Shown here piece after piece: positions 1-5,776 of a stretch of 16,550 nt of DNA. This stretch comes from JBHIDJ01 sp046760105. Lineage in GTDB: Bacteria; Pseudomonadota; Gammaproteobacteria; Acidiferrobacterales; SPGG2. The position numbers were made by a program, and so were the translations under genes. Location of the stretch: contig JBHIDJ010000062.1 of NCBI GenBank assembly GCA_046760105.1, positions 1 to 16,550 on the forward strand, read 5' to 3'. Every line of letters starts with the position of its first letter. Position 1 is the first letter of the stretch. The notes under the pieces were generated by a model, which saw only the letters and a list, made by a program, of their open reading frames with translations, searched no databases and was not told the origin of the DNA.

Positions 1-159
1 GTAGCAAATGACAAGGTTCGCCGCAAGTGTTCACCCCTTGAGCCACAACTCCAGAAATTCTCTCCACTGAGTAAGCAAGTTCAGGTGCCACCATAGGTAA
101 TGTCACTTTATTCGCGCCATAATTCGTCCTGGTAACGCCGAAACCCGTTTCACTCAAGC
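1..159 (-). other. open frame at left edge, unidentified
   Basis: On the minus strand one frame is open across the whole left edge and runs off the window. Its translation includes the stretches GFGVTRTNYGANK and VTLPMVAPELAY, and it ends near the edge with NTCGEPCH, which reads more like protein than random sequence. I do not recognise a family and see no start codon with a ribosome binding site. The plus strand here has only a short open frame ending at about 108. This could be a fragment of a gene that lies to the left, a remnant, or chance. It also lies directly upstream of mntA, so any mntA promoter must be in this stretch; I see no clear -35/-10 pair. Confidence 0.15.
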
Positions 160-462
160 ATGACAGCACAAATAGCCATTCCACAAAAGGAAATTGCCGA
201 ATTCTGCCGGAGACACAACATCCGCAAGCTCTCCTTGTTCGGCTCGGTCCTGCGTGACGATTTTGGACCGGATAGCGACGTTGATGTGCTTGTGGAGTTC
301 AAGCCTACAGCGAGACTTTCGCTGTTTGATTTCGTGGATATACAGGAAGAGCTGGGGGATTTGTTTGAGCACAAAGTCGATCTGATAGAGGCCTCGGCGC
401 TGCGCAACCCCTTCCGTCGCCACGAGATCATGCGGACGCAGCAGATCATCTATGCAGCCTGA
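160..462 (+). CDS. mntA: MntA-like nucleotidyltransferase antitoxin
   Basis: A 100-residue minimal nucleotidyltransferase. The signature GSX10DXD is complete: GS at about residues 30-31 (LFGSVLRDDFG) followed by DVD at about 42-44, and a third acidic residue in HKVDLIE near 73. In the MntA/HepT family this protein neutralises the HEPN toxin HepT by transferring AMP to a tyrosine next to the toxin's RX4HXY active site. The size is normal for the family. The start at 160 is the only one that gives the usual short N-terminal helix before the GS motif; the ribosome binding site is weak. The stop overlaps the ATG at 452 of the hepT frame by 11 bases, so the two would be translationally coupled. 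The family call is firm; the activity is inferred. Confidence 0.88.
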   Translation: MTAQIAIPQKEIAEFCRRHNIRKLSLFGSVLRDDFGPDSDVDVLVEFKPTARLSLFDFVDIQEELGDLFEHKVDLIEASALRNPFRRHEIMRTQQIIYAA

Positions 463-808
463 ATCACGGGATCCCGCTTACTTGTGAGACATGCTGGACG
501 CCGCGCGCGGCGTCCAAGACTTCATCGGCGGCGTTTCCTTTGAGCAATACATGCAAAACAGAATGATGCAGCTTGCCGTGGAGCGACAACTGGAGATAAT
601 CGGTGAAGCTGCACGTCGCGTATCCGACGGATTCAAAAACAAATATCCCGAAATCCCCTGGAGGCGAATTATCGGGCTAAGAAACGTGCTTGCACACGAA
701 TATGGCGACATCCAGCACGAGCGTCTCTGGTTAGTTATAACGGACGATCTCCCAAAGCTTATAGAGTTACTGGAACCATTGATCCCACCGCTTCCGTCAG
801 ACAAGTAA
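452..808 (+). pseudogene. hepT: HepT-like HEPN toxin, interrupted by TGA at codon 12
   Basis: The HEPN RNase toxin partner of mntA. The frame starts with ATG at 452, inside the end of mntA, and reads MQPESRDPAYL, then TGA (485-487), then DMLDAARG and a full HEPN domain. Read through, it would be 118 codons, normal for this family. The catalytic RX4HXY motif is intact (RNVLAHEY, about residue 76 counted from the ATG at 491), as is the typical ERQLEIIGEAARR helix. So only the first 12 codons are separated. An in-frame ATG at 491 could restart translation to give a 105-residue protein lacking the beginning of helix 1. Either this is a toxin inactivated by a nonsense change, or a shortened HepT made by reinitiation, or a sequence error. 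Family call is sure; functional state is open. Confidence 0.8.
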
Positions 809-872
809 CGCCTGCGATACCGATCGTTCATTCATGTCGCTCCCTGCCTGGTCATTAGAAAACCGCGAGTAA

Positions 873-907
873 CAAGTTCCAAGGTCCAAGTAGCAAGCGT
901 CAAGACA
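873..907. repeat. degenerate 7-bp tandem array, CAAGNNN x5
   Basis: Five consecutive heptamers each begin with CAAG: CAAGTTC, CAAGGTC, CAAGTAG, CAAGCGT, CAAGACA. It lies between hepT and the convergent VanZ-like gene, in a stretch with no gene. Degenerate heptanucleotide arrays of this kind occur in intergenic DNA of several proteobacteria and cyanobacteria; their role is not settled. Confidence 0.7.
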
Positions 908-910
908 CCT

Positions 911-945
911 TCGTGAATCGTGATCCGTTAGTCGTGAGTCGTACC
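911..945. repeat. degenerate 7-bp tandem array, TCGTGAN x5
   Basis: Starting three bases after the CAAGNNN array, five heptamers follow the pattern TCGTGAN: TCGTGAA, TCGTGAT, CCGTTAG, TCGTGAG, TCGTACC. Same period as the preceding array but unrelated consensus. The sequence just after it (945-968) is C-rich with a CACCCTGGCCCTCCCC-like run, another motif often met in intergenic repeats. Confidence 0.7.
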
Positions 946-990
946 CCACCCTGGCCCTCCCCACTCACATCTTGCCATCCGAGGTGGAGA

Positions 991-1389
991 TCACGCGCGA
1001 GTGAAATGCGCTTCAATCACGCTTAAGGCAATCGAAAGCCGCGTTTTCCCTAATAGCCATCCCAGGGCAACGCCCCCTATGTTGGCCGCCATGTCTATGT
1101 AGTCGAAACTGCGCCATGCGGTTAATCCCTGAAGACACTCCAGTCCGATCCCCATCAAGATAAAGCTGATTGCTAACAACGGACGTCGATGCGGTGGATA
1201 GAGTTGCAAAAACCACGACATCAATGTCACGTAGGCCAACACATGGGCCACCTTGTCGCCACCCGTAATGCCAGTAGACGGCGGGGCCGGAATTAACGAG
1301 AGATAGGTGACCACGGCGACAAGCAACCACCCTATAGCTAACCACAGTCTGCGCAACTTGTGAGTTGGTGTGGATGTACGGTCAGCCAC
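991..1389 (-). CDS. VanZ-like family membrane protein
   Basis: A 132-residue protein with about four hydrophobic segments and the spacing of VanZ-like proteins: a first membrane helix (about 13-33, WLAIGWLLVAVVTYLSLIP), a short loop with GGDKVAHVLAYV, where the charged DK-H pair is typical of the family, then helices near 47-62, 68-86 and 100-115 with DYIDMAANIGGVALG. Small VanZ-family genes are common beside exopolysaccharide loci; their biochemical role there is unknown, and nothing suggests a glycopeptide-resistance function. The start is a GTG at 1387-1389 with a poor ribosome binding site. It lies downstream of the sugar-transferase gene on the same strand with a 127-bp gap, so the two may be cotranscribed. 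Confidence 0.8.
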   Translation of the reverse strand: MADRTSTPTHKLRRLWLAIGWLLVAVVTYLSLIPAPPSTGITGGDKVAHVLAYVTLMSWFLQLYPPHRRPLLAISFILMGIGLECLQGLTAWRSFDYIDMAANIGGVALGWLLGKTRLSIALSVIEAHFTRA

Positions 1390-1449
1390 TGGTGCTGCTC
1401 GGTCGCAACATATGAAGAAAGCCTTGCAGGCTGCTCCCTGTCGAAAATT

Positions 1450-1487
1450 TAAACGAGTTTCGGAACGAATGTCTAAACGAGATTCGG
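1450..1487. repeat. 14-bp direct repeat, TAAACGAG(T/A)TTCGG
   Basis: Two copies, 1450-1463 and 1474-1487, differ at one base and are offset by 24 bp. They sit in the gap between the sugar-transferase gene and the VanZ-like gene. This could be a binding site for a dimeric regulator or a chance duplication; no terminator-like hairpin is visible in the gap. Confidence 0.4.
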
Positions 1488-1516
1488 TGCCTTTGGTCTG
1501 GTCGTATCGTTATGAT

Positions 1517-2932
1517 TCAATAGGCGCCCTTACTGCTAAAGCCAACGAGGAGGGTTTTGAATATGATCTTGAGGTCTAACCACAGTGACCAATTTTGGAT
1601 GTAAGCCAGATCGTACTCTATCCGTTTTTCCATTTTATCGATGACTTCGGTCTGACCGCGCCAACCTTGCACTTGCGCCAGGCCGGTGATACCGGGCTTC
1701 ACCTTGTGGCGCAACATGTATCCATGGATTAGCTTGCGGTATTGCTCGTTATGCACCAGTGCATGCGGACGTGGCCCGACAACGGACATCCGACCTTGCA
1801 GCACATTGATAAACTGGGGCAATTCATCAAGTGAGCTACTGCGCAGAAAGGCGCCAAAGCGGGTCACGCGTGGGTCCTCTTTTGTTGCCTGTATCACCGC
1901 GGCATCCTCTTCGATCACTTTCATTGTGCGAAACTTCCAGACCTCCATCTTTTCGCCCCGTAACCCGTAGCGGTTCTGTCGAAAGATCACCGGACCGGGC
2001 GAGGAGAGCTTAACCCCTATCGCAATGGCTATCATAGGCAGCGCTATGAACAGCAGGATCAGGCTGGCGACGATGATGTCTTCCGAACGCTTGACCCAGC
2101 TGTCTATGCCGTAAAATGGGGTCTCGAAAATACTCACGACCGGCAAGTCACCAATATTCGCCCACCTGGCATTCAGCAGATCAAATACAAAGAAATCAGG
2201 CACAACGTAGACCGATGCTGTGGTGTCTGAAAGCTTAGCGAGAAGGCTCTTGATTCGCTTTTCCGCGCTCAAGGGTAGTGCGATAAAGATCTGGTCGACT
2301 TTGCCATTACGCGCATGTTTCACCAAGGCGTTGAGGTTGCCCATTACTTGTAGCGGTTCCTGTGCCAGTGGCCTGCCGCCCGACGGTGTGCGGTCATCAT
2401 AAAATCCGACCGGCCGCAATCCCATCCACGGCGCATCGAGAATCGTCTGTGCCAGGTTTACACCCAACGCCTGCGCACCGACGATGGCAACATTTTGTGC
2501 GTGGAAACCGTGCTTGCGTACCGCCCCCACGGCTATGCGATGCCAGCCTCGCCACACCATCAGAAGAAGCGGCAGTAAGACAAACCAGGTAAGAAAGATC
2601 TTCCGAGAATACTCTGCGGAAGTTTTAAATGCGTAGGCCAACAATAACAGGCCCAGCACGACCGTAAACCATGTTAACCAGACCCGTACGAACTCGCGTT
2701 GCACGGACCCGGCCTTCCAGTCCTGGTAGACGCCGTAGAAGTAAGAAAAAAATAAAAATAGACCAACTCCGCACCCCGCCACGACGTTGTACTGCTCGCG
2801 CCACGACATCCCGTACAGCCAGCAAACTAGCCATAGCGACCCTGCAATGATGACAGCGTCGATTAGCTGCGACAAAGCAACCAGCTTATGCTGGGTGGGA
2901 CGTATTAGGCGATGTGCCGAACCTAGCGCCAC
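1517..2932 (-). CDS. undecaprenyl-phosphate hexose-1-phosphate transferase (WcaJ/EPS sugar transferase type)
   Basis: A 471-residue polyisoprenyl-phosphate hexose-1-phosphate transferase, the enzyme that starts repeat-unit synthesis by moving sugar-1-phosphate from a UDP-sugar to undecaprenyl phosphate at the inner membrane. Four membrane segments lie in about residues 20-130, then a nucleotide-binding-like (CoA_binding_3) domain around 145-270 with VAIVGAQALG, a fifth hydrophobic segment near 285-306, and the C-terminal bacterial sugar transferase domain. That domain has the expected KFRTM (333-337), the DE pair in SLDELPQ (368-374), SVVGPRPH (383-390) and KPGITGLAQVQGWRG. Full length for the family; glucose is the commonest substrate but specificity cannot be read here. 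The start is GTG at 2930-2932; an AGG about ten bases upstream is the only ribosome site. It is divergent from the export gene across a 538-bp control region. Confidence 0.93.
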   Translation of the reverse strand: MALGSAHRLIRPTQHKLVALSQLIDAVIIAGSLWLVCWLYGMSWREQYNVVAGCGVGLFLFFSYFYGVYQDWKAGSVQREFVRVWLTWFTVVLGLLLLAYAFKTSAEYSRKIFLTWFVLLPLLLMVWRGWHRIAVGAVRKHGFHAQNVAIVGAQALGVNLAQTILDAPWMGLRPVGFYDDRTPSGGRPLAQEPLQVMGNLNALVKHARNGKVDQIFIALPLSAEKRIKSLLAKLSDTTASVYVVPDFFVFDLLNARWANIGDLPVVSIFETPFYGIDSWVKRSEDIIVASLILLFIALPMIAIAIGVKLSSPGPVIFRQNRYGLRGEKMEVWKFRTMKVIEEDAAVIQATKEDPRVTRFGAFLRSSSLDELPQFINVLQGRMSVVGPRPHALVHNEQYRKLIHGYMLRHKVKPGITGLAQVQGWRGQTEVIDKMEKRIEYDLAYIQNWSLWLDLKIIFKTLLVGFSSKGAY

Positions 2933-2957
2933 GACTGGTACCTAGCGATGCATTGAC

Positions 2958-2984
2958 GTAGTTGATGTAGTTTATGCAGTTTAT
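2958..2984. repeat. 9-bp tandem repeat x3
   Basis: GTAGTTGAT, GTAGTTTAT and GCAGTTTAT follow one another directly, about 26-50 bp upstream of the start of the minus-strand sugar-transferase gene. It would lie in its leader or core promoter. Could be a regulator site or a short slippage product. Confidence 0.45.
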
Positions 2985-3077
2985 GGTCTTCTGACCTGAA
3001 TTTTAAGCAAATTTCGTGCCGTACGTGATTTCGCGGTGCAATAACATGGCCCGGCAACGATAAAGCGGTTTCAGTGC

Positions 3078-3094
3078 GCGAGCAACCTGCTCGC
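3078..3094. promoter_or_regulatory. perfect palindrome GCGAGCA-N3-TGCTCGC, candidate operator
   Basis: Two 7-bp arms are exact reverse complements around ACC. It lies about 150 bp upstream of the start of the minus-strand sugar-transferase gene. The symmetry suits a dimeric DNA-binding protein; as RNA it would form a tight hairpin with a three-base loop. No T-run follows, so it is not a classic terminator. Confidence 0.4.
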
Positions 3095-3228
3095 CTGATA
3101 AACAGAAGGCGGATTTGTGCCGTTAAATTCAGTGCCTTGCAACCCAAGACCTGGTGCGACTCAGTCGTAAGGGGCAACGTGGGTGTTCTGTCTGGCGCCC
3201 AAGCCGGGGCAAGTGCTCGTCACCGCCT

Positions 3229-3245
3229 GTGACGCTGAGCGTCAC
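3229..3245. promoter_or_regulatory. perfect palindrome GTGACGCT-N1-AGCGTCAC, candidate operator
   Basis: Two exact 8-bp arms around a single G. It is near the middle of the divergent region, about 300 bp from the sugar-transferase start and 240 bp from the first possible start of the export protein, a good place for a site acting on both promoters. No T-run follows on the plus strand, and the one-base centre argues against an RNA hairpin. The regulator is unknown. Confidence 0.45.
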
Positions 3246-3288
3246 TCGTAACAAAAAATGCTAACACAGCGTCGCGACAGACAGCCAA

Positions 3289-3304
3289 TCCACCAAGTGG
3301 TGGA
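3289..3304. promoter_or_regulatory. 6-bp inverted repeat TCCACC-N4-GGTGGA
   Basis: Short stem with an AAGT centre, third dyad in the divergent region. Weaker than the two longer palindromes and could be chance. Confidence 0.25.
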
Positions 3305-3486
3305 ATCCAAACGGCCCTCCGTTCGATCAGGCGACCAAAGCCGGATACCAAAGAATTGCCGTCGACTCGAGAAAACTCAATTTCGATCCGTGCAGCTCGA
3401 GTCATGCCGGCTGTGAGCTGCTCTGTGTGATCGGTAACGTCATAGGCAGCCTAGCTTAAACGTTAACAAGTTGAGAAAAGCTGTGC

Positions 3487-3515
3487 TTGACATGAATTTT
3501 TGCGCACGTGAGAAT
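3487..3515 (+). promoter_or_regulatory. candidate sigma-70 promoter for the export operon
   Basis: A perfect -35 hexamer TTGACA (3487-3492) is followed after 17 bp by GAGAAT (3510-3515), which matches four of six positions of TATAAT. Transcription would begin near 3522. This is inside the longest open frame of the export gene, and so supports a true start at 3546 or 3594 rather than the TTG at 3471. Confidence 0.4.
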
Positions 3516-3545
3516 CGAATGTTCTCGGGGTGCTTTAAATCAACA

Positions 3546-4418
3546 ATGTCCCACAAACCTGCCATTCACTCAGGTGTTCGAACCATTGCAAAGATGACAA
3601 TTCTTAGAGCGTTCGTAGGCTTTATAATGCTCGGCGTGTTACATGCCACGTCTGCACAAGACAAAAGTTCCGTCGATGCTAGTTATCTGATTGGACCTGA
3701 AGATGTGTTGCAAATCTCCGTTTGGAAGGAGGAGGGGCTCGAACGGGAAGTTCTGGTCGGGCCGGATGGCTGGGTGACCTTCCCGCTAGCAGGAAACATT
3801 CGGGCAGCAGGCAAGACAGCAAGCCAACTTCAGCGAGAGCTAACAAAACGACTCAAGAAATATATTTCCGGGCCTGTGGTAACGGTGTCGGTAAGCAGGG
3901 TGGTCGGAAATAAAATCTACGTCATCGGCGCAGTAACGACACCAGGGGAATATATCATTGGGCGTTATGTAGATGTTGTGCAGGCCCTTGCTCTGGCCGG
4001 AGGACTGACACCTGCGGCCGCACAGGACAACATTAAGATTGTGCGGAAAGAAGGGGATCAGGAACTTGTTATTAACTTTGACTACGAGGCGGTGAAGCAG
4101 GGACGTGATCTTGAGCAGAACGTTATGCTAAAAAGTGGTGACACGGTGGTAGTGCTCAGAGGCGTTAAAAGAATCTATGTCATTGGCCAGGTGAGAACAG
4201 CAGGTGAATATCCGATTGAGCGTAGTGTGGACGTGATGCAGGCATTAGCCCTCGCCGGAGGACTTACGCCGTTCGCAGTGGAAAAGAAAATCAAGATTCT
4301 GCGAAAGCAAGGAAGTAAAGAGAAGGTTATTGCTTTTGACTACGAAGCGGTCAAACAAGGACGGAAGCTTGAGCAGAACATCTTTTTGAAGAATGGTGAT
4401 GTCGTAGTCGTGCCTTAA
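3546..4418 (+). CDS. periplasmic/outer-membrane polysaccharide export protein with two SLBB domains (Wza/EpsA family)
   Basis: Polysaccharide export protein that carries polymer across periplasm and outer membrane. The frame is open from a TTG at 3471, but the best starts are ATG 3546 or ATG 3594. The latter gives a compact signal peptide (hydrophobic RAFVGFIMLGVLHATSAQ) with cleavage near SAQ-DK. There is no lipobox cysteine, unlike classical Wza. After it come the poly-export domain (YLIGPEDVLQISVWKEE, VGPDGWVTFPLAG) and two SLBB domains at codons starting 3912 and 4170. The two SLBB units are about 57 of 82 residues identical by my alignment, sharing QALALAGGLTP and FDYEAVKQGR, so the second is a recent tandem copy. 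The first gene of the plus-strand export block; the EpsL-like gene starts 30 bp after its stop. Confidence 0.88.
   Translation: MSHKPAIHSGVRTIAKMTILRAFVGFIMLGVLHATSAQDKSSVDASYLIGPEDVLQISVWKEEGLEREVLVGPDGWVTFPLAGNIRAAGKTASQLQRELTKRLKKYISGPVVTVSVSRVVGNKIYVIGAVTTPGEYIIGRYVDVVQALALAGGLTPAAAQDNIKIVRKEGDQELVINFDYEAVKQGRDLEQNVMLKSGDTVVVLRGVKRIYVIGQVRTAGEYPIERSVDVMQALALAGGLTPFAVEKKIKILRKQGSKEKVIAFDYEAVKQGRKLEQNIFLKNGDVVVVP
3912..4415 (+). repeat. tandem SLBB-domain duplication inside the export gene
   Basis: Unit 1 covers 3912-4157 and unit 2 covers 4170-4415, with a period of 258 bp (86 codons) including a four-residue RGVK linker. Both begin (K/R)IYVIG and end in a GD(T/V)VVV strand. The identity is highest in QALALAGGLTP and in FDYEAVKQGR-LEQN. 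Confidence 0.85.
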
Positions 4419-4448
4419 GATGGTTGCAGCGAAGACATTGTCCCAAGA

Positions 4449-5753
4449 ATGCACCGGGAACGTGGTCGCAAGCATTCTAAGCCTGCCAGTACACTTCTTT
4501 TTGTTCGACTACAACTGGCGATGAGCCCGGTAAGCTGCGTGCCCGCGAGAGTCGGTCAACTGCCGTTAAGAAAAGAGGTCACACTGGTAATTTGGGGTCT
4601 GTGGGTACTGGCACATTCTTCGAGCCTTGCTGCCGCCGGCTGGTCCTTTGAACCCGCCATCGAGACAGGAGCTGAATACGACACCAACGTCCGGCTGACA
4701 ACGGGACCCCATGACTCGGTGTGGGGAGCCACAATTGCGCCTGAACTGATCTTGAACAAAGAGACCGAGAGAACGCGTGTCGATCTAGGTCTTTTGCTTG
4801 TTTCGACCCAGTACTCCGGAGATGAGGTAGACGATATTGATGACCAGGTGTTAACCGTGGGTACGCGGCAACAAATCACGGAGCGCGCCAGTTGGGGATT
4901 CGATGGGAGCTTTATAAGAGATACGCTGTTAAGAGGCGTCGATACTTTCGGTGCACCTATCGATATTCCCGACGTAGATCTGGAAGATACCGATGTGGCA
5001 TTAGTACAACAACGTGTCCGGCGCGAGCGGCTCCGCCTTAGACCACTTTGGACCTACGCGCTTACACCAAGAACGTCAGGCTTGTTGGAATACCGGTTCG
5101 TTGATGCTTCTTTTTCGGACATAGGGACAACAGACCTGGTCGACTATGACAGGAACCGGATACTCTATACCCTATCAACGCGGCTTACTGGGGCAAAAAG
5201 TGTAAACTTCGTCGCCGACGTGTCTCGATATCGAGCGCCGGATGCGAATACCGAAACCGATAACGTTTCGCTTTTGGGTGGGATGGGTTATGCCTTTTCA
5301 GAGACATTGCGTGGAGAGTTCTTAGTGGGCGTGCGGGAGACCTCGTTTGAACCAGAGAGCCCGGTCGACGACACTTCCGGCGTTGTCTACCGGGCAAGCT
5401 TGGAAAAGCGCTCCGAGGTGACCGCATTAACCATGATTCTCAGACGTGACATAGATCCCACTGGAGTGGGTGAATCAGTGGAAACTGACGAACTCATAAT
5501 ATTACTGCGTAGAGAATTATCTCCCAGGCTAACGTTCCGGTTTCGAGCCGATCTTTTCGAAAACAAATCACTGCAAGTAGCCAATGTCGACCGGAAATAC
5601 TACGAGGTTGAACCACTGCTGCGGTGGCAATGGACTCGCTCGCGATTTCTGCAGGGGGCATACCGATACCGCCGGAACCGCCGTGACATCGACCAAGAAT
5701 CGGCTGACAGCAATAGCGTCTTCTTCAGCGTTGTCTTCGTAGGGCTTCGCTAG
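4449..5753 (+). CDS. EpsL-like outer-membrane beta-barrel protein
   Basis: A 434-residue protein (from ATG 4449) that looks like the EpsL-type outer-membrane protein of EPS operons. A hydrophobic signal segment is seen at about residues 43-62 (VTLVIWGLWVLAHSSSLAAA), followed by WSFEPAIETGAEYDTNVRL, a typical start of this group (aromatic strand, then EYDTN). The rest consists of many amphipathic strands with regular acidic turns (RFRADLFENKSL, YYEVEPLLRWQWT) and no cytoplasmic-type domain. It ends in SVFFSVVFVGLR, an aromatic-rich last strand of the kind used for barrel insertion. An alternative start is ATG 4521, which leaves a more normal signal peptide; neither start has a strong ribosome site. 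Placed between export protein and chain-length gene, it probably works in outer-membrane passage of the polymer. Confidence 0.75.
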   Translation: MHRERGRKHSKPASTLLFVRLQLAMSPVSCVPARVGQLPLRKEVTLVIWGLWVLAHSSSLAAAGWSFEPAIETGAEYDTNVRLTTGPHDSVWGATIAPELILNKETERTRVDLGLLLVSTQYSGDEVDDIDDQVLTVGTRQQITERASWGFDGSFIRDTLLRGVDTFGAPIDIPDVDLEDTDVALVQQRVRRERLRLRPLWTYALTPRTSGLLEYRFVDASFSDIGTTDLVDYDRNRILYTLSTRLTGAKSVNFVADVSRYRAPDANTETDNVSLLGGMGYAFSETLRGEFLVGVRETSFEPESPVDDTSGVVYRASLEKRSEVTALTMILRRDIDPTGVGESVETDELIILLRRELSPRLTFRFRADLFENKSLQVANVDRKYYEVEPLLRWQWTRSRFLQGAYRYRRNRRDIDQESADSNSVFFSVVFVGLR

Positions 5754-5776
5754 CCGTTATCTCATGAGGTAGACAA

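Larger units (their letters stand above)
2933..3470. other. divergent intergenic region between EPS genes
   Basis: No convincing gene lies in these 538 bp. Two minus-strand open frames (2923-3177, 84 codons; 3220-3405, 61 codons) have no recognisable domains or ribosome sites. What does stand out is dyad symmetry: a perfect 7-bp inverted repeat at 3078-3094, a perfect 8-bp one at 3229-3245, and a 6-bp hairpin at 3289-3304, plus three 9-bp direct repeats at 2958-2984. The region must hold the promoter of the minus-strand sugar-transferase gene and probably part of the control of the plus-strand export operon. Confidence 0.6.

Noticed and set aside
150..449. Two minus-strand open frames across mntA (150-449 and 154-423)
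   Set aside because: They are shadows of the mntA gene, whose plus-strand translation has the full GSX10DXD signature.
2923..3177. Minus-strand open frame of 84 codons in the divergent region
   Set aside because: No domain, no ribosome site, and its end overlaps the sugar-transferase start; the KLHKLHQL part just reflects the 9-bp repeats.
3220..3405. Minus-strand open frame of 61 codons in the divergent region
   Set aside because: No family resemblance; its end is made by the 8-bp palindrome; more likely non-coding control DNA.
3471..3545. TTG at 3471 as start of the export protein
   Set aside because: It would give a 40-residue leader before the signal peptide and would overlap the TTGACA promoter candidate; ATG 3546 or 3594 fit better.
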